Below are positions 55,391-64,000 of a DNA stretch of 64,000 nt, in pieces. Position 1 is the stretch's first letter. Every line of letters begins with the position of its first letter. The notes beneath the pieces were generated by a model. That model worked only from the letters and a program-made list of their open reading frames with translations, was not told the origin of the DNA and did no database searches. This stretch comes from Anaerobacillus alkalidiazotrophicus (lineage in GTDB: Bacteria > Bacillota > Bacilli > Bacillales_H > Anaerobacillaceae): NCBI RefSeq assembly GCF_001866055.1, contig NZ_MLQS01000001.1:349686-413685 (forward strand), written 5' to 3'. The position numbers and the translations under genes are program-made.

Positions 55391-56632
55391 CTAAAATTCT
55401 ATAGTAAGTTGACCTTTTCCTACCGGATCTGCACTAAACAAGTCAAATAGAACTAATGTAACTGCTCCAATAGAAGTGGCGTAGTTCCCTAATTTAGAAG
55501 GAACAATTTCTGTTTTTCTTGCATCTTCTGTTAGTGCTTTTGAAGCGATAAGGCTTTGGATAGGATCTAAAATATAAGATCCTGCTTTAGAGACCCCACC
55601 ACCTATGATCACTCGTTCAGGATTAATAAAGTTAACTAAATTCAATATCCCCACACCTAATGATTTACCTGTTTGAACTAAGATATCTTTAGCTACTATG
55701 TCACCTTTTTGTGCATATTGAAAAATCAGTTCACCAGTAATTTCATCTTTATTAACTACATCTTGAAGTAAAGAAGACTTGCCATTCGAAAGTTCTTCCT
55801 TTGCTTTTTCAACTAACGCTCGGCCACTTGCAACGGTTTCCAAACAACCATAGTTTCCACATGTACATTTCGTTCCATTAATATCAACAATCGTATGCCC
55901 TATTTCTCCAGCAATATTATTTTTCCCATGGTACAGTTGCCCGTTCATAACAATACCAGCACCTATACCAATTCCAACATTAATGCAGACGAGGTTTTCA
56001 AATCCGTAGCCATTTCCAAACCAGGCTTCACCTAGGGCAAATGCTCTCGCATCATTTTCTACATAAACAGGTAAATCAAACTCTTCTTCCAATTCTTTTT
56101 TTAACGGAATATTTGTTAGTTGTAAATTTGGAGCAAATAATGCTACTCCTTGATGATGATCAACCATCCCATGCATTCCAATTCCAATTCCTAATAACTT
56201 TGTTTTTTCTACTTTTGAATTTGCAATTAATGACGTAATCACATTTTTTATATTACTTAGTAGATCTTCCTTACTCAAACCTTTTTGAAAATTAATGCTA
56301 ACACTTTCTTCAACTTCCGCATTTAAATCCGTTAATACTCCTCTAATTTTTTGCCCACCAATATCTAAACCAACGACATAAAAACTTTTCGAATTCATTG
56401 ATAGCAAAATAGGTTTTCTTCCACCTTTCGATTCACCTACTTTGCTTTCTTTTACAAGCCCGACTTCCAATAGCTCATTCACAATATTTGTAACTGTTGG
56501 TGGTGTTAAATGAGCCTTCTTCGCTATTTCTGCTCGAGAAATTTGTTTATGCTTACGGATTAAATGCAATATTACCGAACGATTCATTGATTTCATTAAT
56601 TTAAAACTACCTGTAAGCTGTGAACCCGACAC
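55391..56632 (-). CDS. ROK-family transcriptional repressor of the gal operon
   Basis: About 413 residues from GTG 56632 (GGGGGG six bases upstream; the open frame extends further). N-terminal MarR-like winged helix: NRSVILHLIRKHKQISRAEIAKKAHLTPPTVTNIVNELLEVGLV. ROK domain: GLDIGGQKIRGVLTDL, GENDARAFALGEAWFG-like segment, INVGIGIGAGIVMNGQLYHG, and zinc-binding GEIGHTIVDINGTKCTCGNYGCLE. Same build as XylR/NagC. Position within the Leloir genes indicates control by galactose or a metabolite; the 31-bp palindrome upstream of galK is the probable operator. Confidence 0.9.
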   Translation of the reverse strand: MSGSQLTGSFKLMKSMNRSVILHLIRKHKQISRAEIAKKAHLTPPTVTNIVNELLEVGLVKESKVGESKGGRKPILLSMNSKSFYVVGLDIGGQKIRGVLTDLNAEVEESVSINFQKGLSKEDLLSNIKNVITSLIANSKVEKTKLLGIGIGMHGMVDHHQGVALFAPNLQLTNIPLKKELEEEFDLPVYVENDARAFALGEAWFGNGYGFENLVCINVGIGIGAGIVMNGQLYHGKNNIAGEIGHTIVDINGTKCTCGNYGCLETVASGRALVEKAKEELSNGKSSLLQDVVNKDEITGELIFQYAQKGDIVAKDILVQTGKSLGVGILNLVNFINPERVIIGGGVSKAGSYILDPIQSLIASKALTEDARKTEIVPSKLGNYATSIGAVTLVLFDLFSADPVGKGQLTIEF

Positions 56633-57027
56633 ATCGTTCCCCCCTTTCTCTATAATATAAGAAAAGTTCAAGCGCCTCGGCCACCTGCGACAGCTAATGA
56701 TGCCCCTTTACATAAAGCGTACCCTTTAGCTTCATAATAAAGGGGCAAAGTGCCCTCGAGCGAGTAAGTCCTAAAGCTAAAAAACTTTCCAACTTCAGAA
56801 TTTTTCTTATCTTTAAAGTATAAACCCTCTTATAAAATATATTAATAAATATTTTATAAGAGGGCATACCTTAATACAACAAATGCCATCAAGTTTTTTT
56901 GATTAACTACGTGATTTTCTAAAACCACATCATACTCTACCTACTAGGATGACAGTATAACTCAACGAAAGCATAATTTTAGTAACGTTATAGCTGTAAT
57001 ATAAACTTCCATATGGTGCGACAATAC
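56633..57027. other. Gap inside the gal cluster with repeat B fragment and hairpins
   Basis: Contains GCGCCTCGG...GACAGC and AACTTTCCAACTT fragments of repeat family B (56674-56810), an AAGGGG-type hairpin, and a perfect 16-bp hairpin CCCTCTTATAAAATAT with complement at 56825-56864 that probably ends galKET transcription. No gene. Confidence 0.55.
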
Positions 57028-58551
57028 TTACACTTCAGACGCTTTCTTAATAAATTTTACAAAGGCTTCATTACCCGCTTCATCTCTCTTAAATACACCT
57101 GCATGTTCAAGAATAGTTGAGAAAATTTTACCTACCTCATCCTTTATTATTTGCTGAACATTATTTTCATTAAGATTACTATACTTTGCTTTAATTTGGT
57201 TTGCCCAATCTAGATGCTTACTAATATCTTCATGGCCCTTTATCTCATTCACGTAGTCCTCATTCAATAAAGCCTTAGCAAGAAATTGAAGCTCTTCTTT
57301 TAGTCTGCCTGGCAAAACTGCTAAACCCATAACCTCAATTAATCCAATATTTTCTTTCTTTATATGATGAACCTCTGTATATGGATGGAAAATCCCCATT
57401 GGATGTTCATCGTTCGTACGATTATTCCTTAAGACTAGATCTAGTTCAAATAGTTCTCCCCTTCTTCTAGCAATTGGTGTAATTGTATTATGAGGCGTAT
57501 CCTCAGAAAAGGCATAAATATCAACATCTTCATCGGAATATTGCTTCCAAAATGAAAGAATATGGTCTGCTAACTGTACAACACTATCCTTATCCTCACT
57601 TTGAAGTCTAATTACTGACATCGGCCATTTAACAATACCAGCAGTAACATTAGGAAACTTTGAAAAACTAAATGTTTCTTGCATCTCTGCTTTAGCCATC
57701 GGGAATTCGTGGTAACCACCCTGGAAATGATCATGGCTTAATATCGATCCACCGACAATCGGTAAATCCGCATTCGAACCTAAGAAATAGTGTGGATATT
57801 GTTCAACAAATTCAAGCAATCTCGAAAATGTCTTTTTTGATATTTTCATTGGTACATGATGTTCTGAAAATAAAATAGAATGTTCATGATAGTACACATA
57901 TGGCGAGTATTGTAAATACCACTGCTCATGCATAAGTGTTACTGGTATTGTACGTAAGTTTTGTCGTGCAGGATGATTTACACGTCCCAAATACCCAACA
58001 TTCTCTTTACATAGTAAACATTTCGGGTATGAACTTTGTTTTAGGTGTTTTGCTGCTGCAATTGCTTTTGGGTCTTTTTCTGGCTTTGATAGGTTAATTG
58101 TTATTTCGATATCACCATATTCAGTTGGACTATACCAATGCTCATTTTTTGCAATTCGGTCAGTTCGAATATAATGACTTTGTTTTGATAATTGATAAAA
58201 ATATTCCGTTGACTCTTCAGGACTATTTCGATATTTATCTTCAAAGGTTCTAATGACCTCAGAAGGTCTAGGAACAAAACACCCCATAATTTTCGTATCC
58301 AATAAATCACGATATGTGACGGTATTTTCTTGTAAACAACCATTAACAGCAGCCCAATCAAGAATTTCTTCTAAAATTTCTACGGGAGATTCAAGATTCT
58401 CACTTTCAATCTCAACATCTACTACTTCTTCAAGGCCTAATATATCTAATACCGAATTTCGGGTGTAATCTTTATCCCACTGACTTACTAAATTATTTTC
58501 AATCGCAAATTGAATTAACCTTTCGATCTGTAAGTGAATATTAACTGACAT
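57028..58551 (-). CDS. galT: UDP-glucose-hexose-1-phosphate uridylyltransferase, Firmicutes type
   Basis: 507 residues, the length of the class II GalT found in Bacillus and lactobacilli. Motifs: PSEVIRTFEDKYRNSPEESTEYFY, PLLVMHEQW-like LMHEQWYLQYSPYVYYHEHSILF, GGSILSHDHFQGGYHEFPMA with the HxH-type nucleophile region, and DEHPMGIFHPYTEVHHIKKENIGLIEVMG. Transfers UMP from UDP-glucose to galactose-1-phosphate. Follows galE by 23 bp. Confidence 0.95.
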   Translation of the reverse strand: MSVNIHLQIERLIQFAIENNLVSQWDKDYTRNSVLDILGLEEVVDVEIESENLESPVEILEEILDWAAVNGCLQENTVTYRDLLDTKIMGCFVPRPSEVIRTFEDKYRNSPEESTEYFYQLSKQSHYIRTDRIAKNEHWYSPTEYGDIEITINLSKPEKDPKAIAAAKHLKQSSYPKCLLCKENVGYLGRVNHPARQNLRTIPVTLMHEQWYLQYSPYVYYHEHSILFSEHHVPMKISKKTFSRLLEFVEQYPHYFLGSNADLPIVGGSILSHDHFQGGYHEFPMAKAEMQETFSFSKFPNVTAGIVKWPMSVIRLQSEDKDSVVQLADHILSFWKQYSDEDVDIYAFSEDTPHNTITPIARRRGELFELDLVLRNNRTNDEHPMGIFHPYTEVHHIKKENIGLIEVMGLAVLPGRLKEELQFLAKALLNEDYVNEIKGHEDISKHLDWANQIKAKYSNLNENNVQQIIKDEVGKIFSTILEHAGVFKRDEAGNEAFVKFIKKASEV

Positions 58552-58574
58552 AATGACCTCAGTCCTTTCGAAAG

Positions 58575-59573
58575 TTAGTTTGACTGTTTTGGGTACCCAC
58601 TAGGGTTTTTCTTAAACCATTCCCAAGCACTTAAAATGATTGTTTCTAAGTTTTCATATTTAGGACTCCAGCCCAGCTCTTTTATCGCTTTTTCTGATGA
58701 TGCTACTAATTTCGCAGGGTCACCAGCTCTTCTAGGAGAAACAATCGCAGGAATAGGATGATTAGTCACTTTTCTCACCGCTTCAATAACTTCTTTAACA
58801 CTAAATCCATTTCCATTTCCTAAATTATAAATAGCACTTGTTTCTTCTTCATTCAATTTATTTAACGCTAAAATATGGGCGTCTGCTAAATCCGTTACAT
58901 GGATGTAATCTCTAATACACGTTCCATCTTCTGTATCATAGTCGTCACCGAATATTGAAATTGCCTCACGTTTTCCAAGAGCTACTTGTAAAATAATCGG
59001 AATTAAATGTGTCTCAGGGGAATGATCCTCGCCTAAAATCCCCTTCATATGCGCTCCTGCTACATTAAAATAGCGTAAAATGACATGTTTAATCCCATGA
59101 GCCTCATCAGCCCACTTTAGCATTTTTTCTACAGCCAACTTCGTTTCCCCATAAGGATTTGTAGGAATTGTTGGGTCTGGTTCTAAAATTGGAATGTTTT
59201 TTGGCTCGCCGTATGTTGCTGCTGTAGATGAAAAGACGATTTTCTTCACACCATGCTTTTCCATTACTTTCAACAGACACAGTGTCCCATAAACATTGTT
59301 ATCATAATACTTTAATGGATCTGTTACACTTTCACCAACTAGTGAATCAGCCGCAAAATGAATGACTGCATCAATTTTAAATTCATTAAAAACCGTATCA
59401 AGAAACTTTTCATCTCGTAAATCACCAACGCATAATGTTGCTTTTTCTAATACAGCATCTCTATGACCATTTTGCAAATTATCAACAACGACTACATCTT
59501 CACCACGATCGAGTAATTCTGAAACTGTGTGACTTCCTATATAACCAGCACCACCACAAACTAAAATTGCCAT
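58575..59573 (-). CDS. galE: UDP-glucose 4-epimerase
   Basis: 332 residues. N-terminal Rossmann GGAGYIGSHTV (NAD-binding), catalytic YxxxK in NPYGETKLAVEKML (about Tyr149-Lys153), and GDDYDTEDGTCIRDYIHVTDLADAHI. Interconverts UDP-galactose and UDP-glucose. AGGAGG precedes the ATG. Follows galK by 28 bp. Confidence 0.96.
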   Translation of the reverse strand: MAILVCGGAGYIGSHTVSELLDRGEDVVVVDNLQNGHRDAVLEKATLCVGDLRDEKFLDTVFNEFKIDAVIHFAADSLVGESVTDPLKYYDNNVYGTLCLLKVMEKHGVKKIVFSSTAATYGEPKNIPILEPDPTIPTNPYGETKLAVEKMLKWADEAHGIKHVILRYFNVAGAHMKGILGEDHSPETHLIPIILQVALGKREAISIFGDDYDTEDGTCIRDYIHVTDLADAHILALNKLNEEETSAIYNLGNGNGFSVKEVIEAVRKVTNHPIPAIVSPRRAGDPAKLVASSEKAIKELGWSPKYENLETIILSAWEWFKKNPSGYPKQSN

Positions 59574-59600
59574 TTTATTTTCCTCCTTAATAAGTTAATC

Positions 59601-60764
59601 TTATATCTTCCTTGCTCCATCACCAATTTGAACAACATAAAAATCAGCAGTTAGATTAGTTTTTTCCTTATAAATTTTACCGACATTTTCAATAAACTCA
59701 TCTACTTTTTCGTCCTCAACAATGCTAATTGTACATCCACCAAAACCAGCACCTGTCATACGAGAACCTATAACCCCATTTTGTGACCATGCAGCTTCAA
59801 CAAGAGTATCTAACTCAAAGCCAGTCACTTCATAATCATCTCTTAAAGAAATGTGCGATTGATTCATTAACTCACCAAAACCCTGAATATTACCATTTTT
59901 CAAGCGCTCAACCGCCTCAATTGTTCGTGCATTTTCATAAACTGCGTGTTTGGCTCTTTTTCTATCAATCTCATTTGTAATTGCAACTTTAAGTTGTTCA
60001 AATTTCTCTACTGTTAAATCTCCTAAAGAGTCAATAACGACAACTTCCTTCAATTGATTAAGAGCACGTTCACATTCTGATCGACGCTCATTATATTTTG
60101 AATCTAGTAAACCTCTTCGTTTATTTGTATTGGCAATTACTAATGAGGCTCCATCTAATTTAATAGGGCTATACGTATAATCTAACTTCTGACAGTCTAA
60201 AAGAACTGCATGATCTACTTTCCCCATACCAATTGCAAATTGATCCATAATACCGCAGCTCACACCGATAAATTCATTCTCAGCTTTTTGACTTAATTTC
60301 ACCATATCCACTATGTTTATATCTAGGTCAAAAAGTTCCTTTAACATCACTGATGTTACAAGCTCAACCGATGCTGAAGAGGATAAACCTGCACCGTTCG
60401 GTATATTTCCGAACAATAGGACGTCGACTCCAGAATCAATATTTAGTCCAAATTCCTTGAATATCTTCATAACACCTTTTGGATAATTAGCCCAGTCATG
60501 TTCTTCTACATACACCAACTCTTCCACATTGAAACTAACGATGCCAATTTCCTCAAAGTTTAAAGAATACAGTTGTATATTTTTATCTGTTCGTTTTCTA
60601 GCAATTGCATAAGTTCCTACACTTAATGCACATGGAAAAGCATGTCCACCATTATAGTCTGTATGTTCACCAATTAAATTTACCCTTCCTGGAGCAAAGA
60701 AAGCTTCCAACTCCCCTCCTACCCCGAAAACCTTTTCAAATTGACTTATTAATTTTTCTTTCAT
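59601..60764 (-). CDS. galK: Galactokinase
   Basis: 387 residues. GalK signature GRVNLIGEHTDYNGGHAFPCA near residue 27, GHMP ATP-binding motif GLSSSASVE (about 127-135), CGIMDQFAIGMG with the catalytic Asp, and RMTGAGFGGC near the C-terminus. Phosphorylates alpha-galactose, first step of the Leloir pathway. First gene of galKET; a 165-nt leader separates it from a sigma-A promoter overlapped by the operator palindrome. Confidence 0.97.
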   Translation of the reverse strand: MKEKLISQFEKVFGVGGELEAFFAPGRVNLIGEHTDYNGGHAFPCALSVGTYAIARKRTDKNIQLYSLNFEEIGIVSFNVEELVYVEEHDWANYPKGVMKIFKEFGLNIDSGVDVLLFGNIPNGAGLSSSASVELVTSVMLKELFDLDINIVDMVKLSQKAENEFIGVSCGIMDQFAIGMGKVDHAVLLDCQKLDYTYSPIKLDGASLVIANTNKRRGLLDSKYNERRSECERALNQLKEVVVIDSLGDLTVEKFEQLKVAITNEIDRKRAKHAVYENARTIEAVERLKNGNIQGFGELMNQSHISLRDDYEVTGFELDTLVEAAWSQNGVIGSRMTGAGFGGCTISIVEDEKVDEFIENVGKIYKEKTNLTADFYVVQIGDGARKI

Positions 60765-60903
60765 CCCTTACACTCCTTTATTTATTGGTACATTCATATA
60801 CTTTACTCATTCTTTATCAGTTTAATAGTAATTCAGAACAATTAAGACTTAGTTGTACGACAACCAAATACCTTAAGAAAATAGTTACTAAGTTATCATC
60901 CGC

Positions 60904-60934
60904 AACTTAATTAATTAATTTAATTAACTAAGTT
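60904..60934 (-). promoter_or_regulatory. 31-bp operator palindrome for gal operon
   Basis: AACTTAATTAATTA...AATTAACTAAGTT, symmetric at all but two pairs and the centre. It begins right after the -10 box on the minus strand, as expected for a repressor site of XylR-like ROK proteins (AT-rich with TTAGTT/AACTAA arms). Confidence 0.75.
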
Positions 60935-60935
60935 A

Positions 60936-60964
60936 ATTGTAATCGTTTTACTATTAATATTCAA
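60936..60964 (-). promoter_or_regulatory. gal promoter with cre-like site
   Basis: Minus strand TTGAAT (60964-60959) and TACAAT (60941-60936) with 17-bp spacer. TTGTAATCGTTTTAC at 60937-60951 (plus strand) matches the cre consensus except one key position, suggesting possible CcpA repression. Confidence 0.6.
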
Positions 60965-61021
60965 TAAGTAAATTTAAAAAATTATTGAATTAATACAAAA
61001 ATCTTCTACCTATCTGTTAGT

Positions 61022-61070
61022 ATGAAGCTAGACAGTTTCCGAGTTAGAAACTTATAAATTCTGATACTAC
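61022..61070. repeat. Dispersed repeat family B, copy 3
   Basis: CTAGACAGTTTCCGAGTTAG AAACTTATAAATTCTGAT, directly behind the tRNA-operon terminator; same element as near 10028 and 20030. Confidence 0.65.
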
Positions 61071-61100
61071 AAAAAAACCTTAACCAAAATTGGTTAAGGA
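61071..61100 (-). terminator. Terminator of rrn/tRNA operon
   Basis: CCTTAACCAA/TTGGTTAAGG stem, minus-strand T7 tract. Confidence 0.9.
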
Positions 61101-61112
61101 AATTTTTATGTA

Positions 61113-61201
61113 TGGTACCGAGGGCCGGACTTGAACCGGCACGATAGTCACCTACCGCAGGATTTTAAGTCCTGTGTGTCTGCCAATTCCACCACCCCGG
61201 C
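61113..61201 (-). tRNA. tRNA-Leu(TAA)
   Basis: Long variable arm; loop ACTTAAAAT; acceptor GCCGGGG; CCA encoded. Confidence 0.95.
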
Positions 61202-61228
61202 AAAACTAAATAGACTTACAATAGAACT

Positions 61229-61302
61229 TGGAGGCGGCACCCGGATTCGAACCGGGGCTGAAGGTTTTGCAGACCCGTGCCTTACCACTTGGCTATGCCG
61301 CC
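61229..61302 (-). tRNA. tRNA-Cys(GCA)
   Basis: Loop TCTGCAAAA, acceptor GGCGGCA, CCA encoded. Confidence 0.95.
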
Positions 61303-61314
61303 TCAGTATTAAAT

Positions 61315-61389
61315 TGGAGCGGAAGACGAGATTCGAACTCGCGACCCCCACCTTGGCAAGGTGGTGTTCTACCACTGAACTACTCCCGC
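61315..61389 (-). tRNA. tRNA-Gly(GCC)
   Basis: Loop CTTGCCAAG, acceptor GCGGGAG, CCA encoded. Confidence 0.95.
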
Positions 61390-61393
61390 AAAA

Positions 61394-61468
61394 TGGCTGG
61401 GCTATCTGGATTCGAACCAGAGAATGACGGAGTCAAAGTCCGTTGCCTTACCACTTGGCTATAGCCCA
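61394..61468 (-). tRNA. tRNA-Gln(TTG)
   Basis: Loop CTTTGACTC, acceptor TGGGCTA, CCA encoded. Confidence 0.95.
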
Positions 61469-61481
61469 TTAATTAATAAAA

Positions 61482-61558
61482 TGGGGCGATCGATGGGAAT
61501 CGAACCCACGAATGCCGGAGCCACAATCCGGTGCGTTAACCACTTCGCCACGACCGCC
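61482..61558 (-). tRNA. tRNA-His(GTG)
   Basis: Anticodon stem/loop GGATTGTGGCTCC; encodes the extra G at -1 pairing with C73; CCA encoded. Confidence 0.95.
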
Positions 61559-61572
61559 ATATTAACTTTGAA

Positions 61573-61646
61573 TGGCAGGGGCAGTAGGAATCGAACCCAC
61601 ACTGGAGGTTTTGGAGACCTCTGTTCTACCGTTAAACTATGCCCCT
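61573..61646 (-). tRNA. tRNA-Trp(CCA)
   Basis: Loop TCTCCAAAA, acceptor AGGGGCA, CCA encoded. Confidence 0.95.
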
Positions 61647-61658
61647 ATAAAATCTAAA

Positions 61659-61742
61659 TGGTGGAGGGGGACGGATTCGAACCGCCGAACCCTAAGGAGC
61701 GGATTTACAGTCCGCCGCGTTTAGCCACTTCGCTACCCCTCC
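61659..61742 (-). tRNA. tRNA-Tyr(GTA)
   Basis: Long variable arm; loop ACTGTAAAT; acceptor GGAGGGG; CCA encoded. Confidence 0.95.
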
Positions 61743-61818
61743 ATATTATATAAATATACATATCATTAAGAAATACGTCAAGATTTACGAAGAATATAAT
61801 TCAATATTACAATACACC

Positions 61819-61894
<76 letters not shown>

Positions 61895-61943
61895 ATATAT
61901 AGGTAAGTTATTTTTGCTCCACTTTAGTTACGCAAAAAAACAC

Positions 61944-62019
<76 letters not shown>

Positions 62020-62041
62020 ATAGTTTTTTATTTGTTTTAAA

Positions 62042-62117
62042 TGGCGGACCCGACCGGGATCGAACCGGCGATCTCCTGCGTGACAGGCAGGCATGTTAAC
62101 CGCTACACCACGGGTCC
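62042..62117 (-). tRNA. tRNA-Asp(GTC)
   Basis: Loop CTGTCACG, acceptor GGACCCG, CCA encoded. Confidence 0.95.
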
Positions 62118-62126
62118 AAGGTAATT

Positions 62127-62474
<348 letters not shown>

Positions 62475-62483
62475 ATAATAGTA

Positions 62484-62559
62484 TGGTGGAGGATGACGGG
62501 ATCGAACCGCCGACCCCCTGCTTGTAAGGCAGGTGCTCTCCCAGCTGAGCTAATCCTCC
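62484..62559 (-). tRNA. tRNA-Val(TAC)
   Basis: Loop CCTTACAAG, acceptor GGAGGAT, CCA encoded. Confidence 0.95.
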
Positions 62560-62641
62560 GACTCACAGGACGTGCTAGTACTTGCGTTGCAACAGGACGT
62601 TGCGATCTTAGCAAGTAGTCCTATATTGTTTTAATAAATAA

Positions 62642-62716
62642 TGGTGACCCGTACGGGATTCGAACCCGTGTTACCGCCGTGAAAGGGCGGTGTCTTAACC
62701 GCTTGACCAACGGGCC
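62642..62716 (-). tRNA. tRNA-Glu(TTC)
   Basis: Loop CCTTTCACG, acceptor GGCCCGT, CCA encoded. Confidence 0.95.
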
Positions 62717-62728
62717 ATATAAAACGAG

Positions 62729-62822
62729 TGGCGGAGAGCGAGGGATTTGAACCCTCGAGACGGTTTTACACCGCCTACACGATTTCCAATCGTGCTCCTT
62801 CGGCCAACTCGGACAGCTCTCC
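62729..62822 (-). tRNA. tRNA-Ser(GGA)
   Basis: Long variable arm; loop ATTGGAAAT; acceptor GGAGAGC; CCA encoded. Confidence 0.95.
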
Positions 62823-62825
62823 ATA

Positions 62826-62900
62826 TGGCTCCACAGGTAGGACTCGAACCTACGACCGATCGGTTAACAGCCGATTGCTCTACCACTGAGCTACTGTGGA
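62826..62900 (-). tRNA. tRNA-Asn(GTT)
   Basis: Loop GCTGTTAAC, acceptor TCCACAG, CCA encoded. Confidence 0.95.
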
Positions 62901-62910
62901 ATAATATATA

Positions 62911-63027
62911 ACCTAGCAACGTCCTACTCTCACAAGGGGAAGCCCCTAACTACCATCGGCGCAAAAGAGCTTAACGATCGTGTTCGGCATGGGAACGAGT
63001 GTGACCTCTTCGCTATCGCCACTAGAT
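62911..63027 (-). rRNA. rrf: 5S ribosomal RNA
   Basis: Minus strand reads CTAGTGGCGATAGCGAAGAG, CCGAACACGA and GAGAGTAGGACGTTGCTAG, a complete Bacillus-type 5S rRNA of about 117 nt. Ends are approximate. Confidence 0.93.
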
Positions 63028-63110
63028 TATATTAAATTCAGAGATCATTCTCTGAAAACTAGATAACATACATATAAGTTTCTTGAGTGTGAATTCAATT
63101 CTTATTTTAG

Positions 63111-64000
<890 letters not shown>

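Overview
The window looks like chromosome of a low-GC, endospore-forming Bacillaceae, probably an alkaliphilic or anaerobic Bacillus relative. The evidence is prkA and yhbH, a GerA/GerB/GerC germinant receptor, a DUF3231 protein, and an rRNA/tRNA cluster in the same order I recall for Bacillus subtilis trnD. The block yhbH...prkA...trmL-yhbB...queG followed by this rrn/tRNA cluster resembles the B. subtilis yhb/trnD neighbourhood, interrupted here by accessory genes. The genus cannot be fixed without a search.

Layout. 1-2750: arsenite efflux gene (partial) with arsR, then a Na/phosphate cotransporter behind a Pho-box-like repeat. 2800-9800: DUF2935 protein, glucose/sorbosone-dehydrogenase-like protein, membrane proteins, a frameshifted YmaF, two DUF421/YetF proteins (one killed by an in-frame TAA) and a fluoride-type CLC. 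10100-16300: Fur-box-controlled siderophore ABC importer plus a PchR-like AraC regulator with its own perfect Fur box. 16300-19500: a 39-residue peptide gene, a DUF3231 protein and yhbH. 20100-30000: signal peptidase, universal stress protein, prkA, class A PBP, trmL, yhbB, ogt and queG. 30300-39200: a PocR sensor/response-regulator pair whose kinase lacks the phospho-histidine, several very small genes, and an OmpR-type two-component system with a lipoprotein. 39900-44540: spore germination operon with an IS remnant abutting its last stop codon. 44700-46740: wreckage: a LicT-type antiterminator leader with a truncated gene, an IS21 remnant and a frameshifted Sfp pseudogene. 46900-52770: TetR-controlled export cassette of two ABC systems plus a mini HU-like protein. 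52900-53640: graveyard of three IS families. 53858: tRNA-Leu(CAA). 54300-60770: Leloir galactose operon with a ROK repressor. 61113-64000: fifteen tRNAs, 5S rRNA and the 3' part of 23S rRNA, all on the minus strand.

Repeats are a theme. Three dispersed intergenic families recur. Family A has a hairpin with compensating base changes. Family B sits just behind terminators. Family C is modular, palindrome-rich and PATE-like, with long and short forms. There are also two tandem duplications, one copying the 5' end of tRNA-fMet and one inside the 23S rRNA gene.

The most interesting items are the LicT-type RAT/terminator left in front of a truncated antiterminator, the modular repeat C (one copy inside the germination operon), the 127-bp tandem duplication in 23S rDNA, the histidine-less PocR kinase, the HU-like half-domain protein in the TetR/ABC cassette, and the trnD-type cluster apparently split by the galactose operon.
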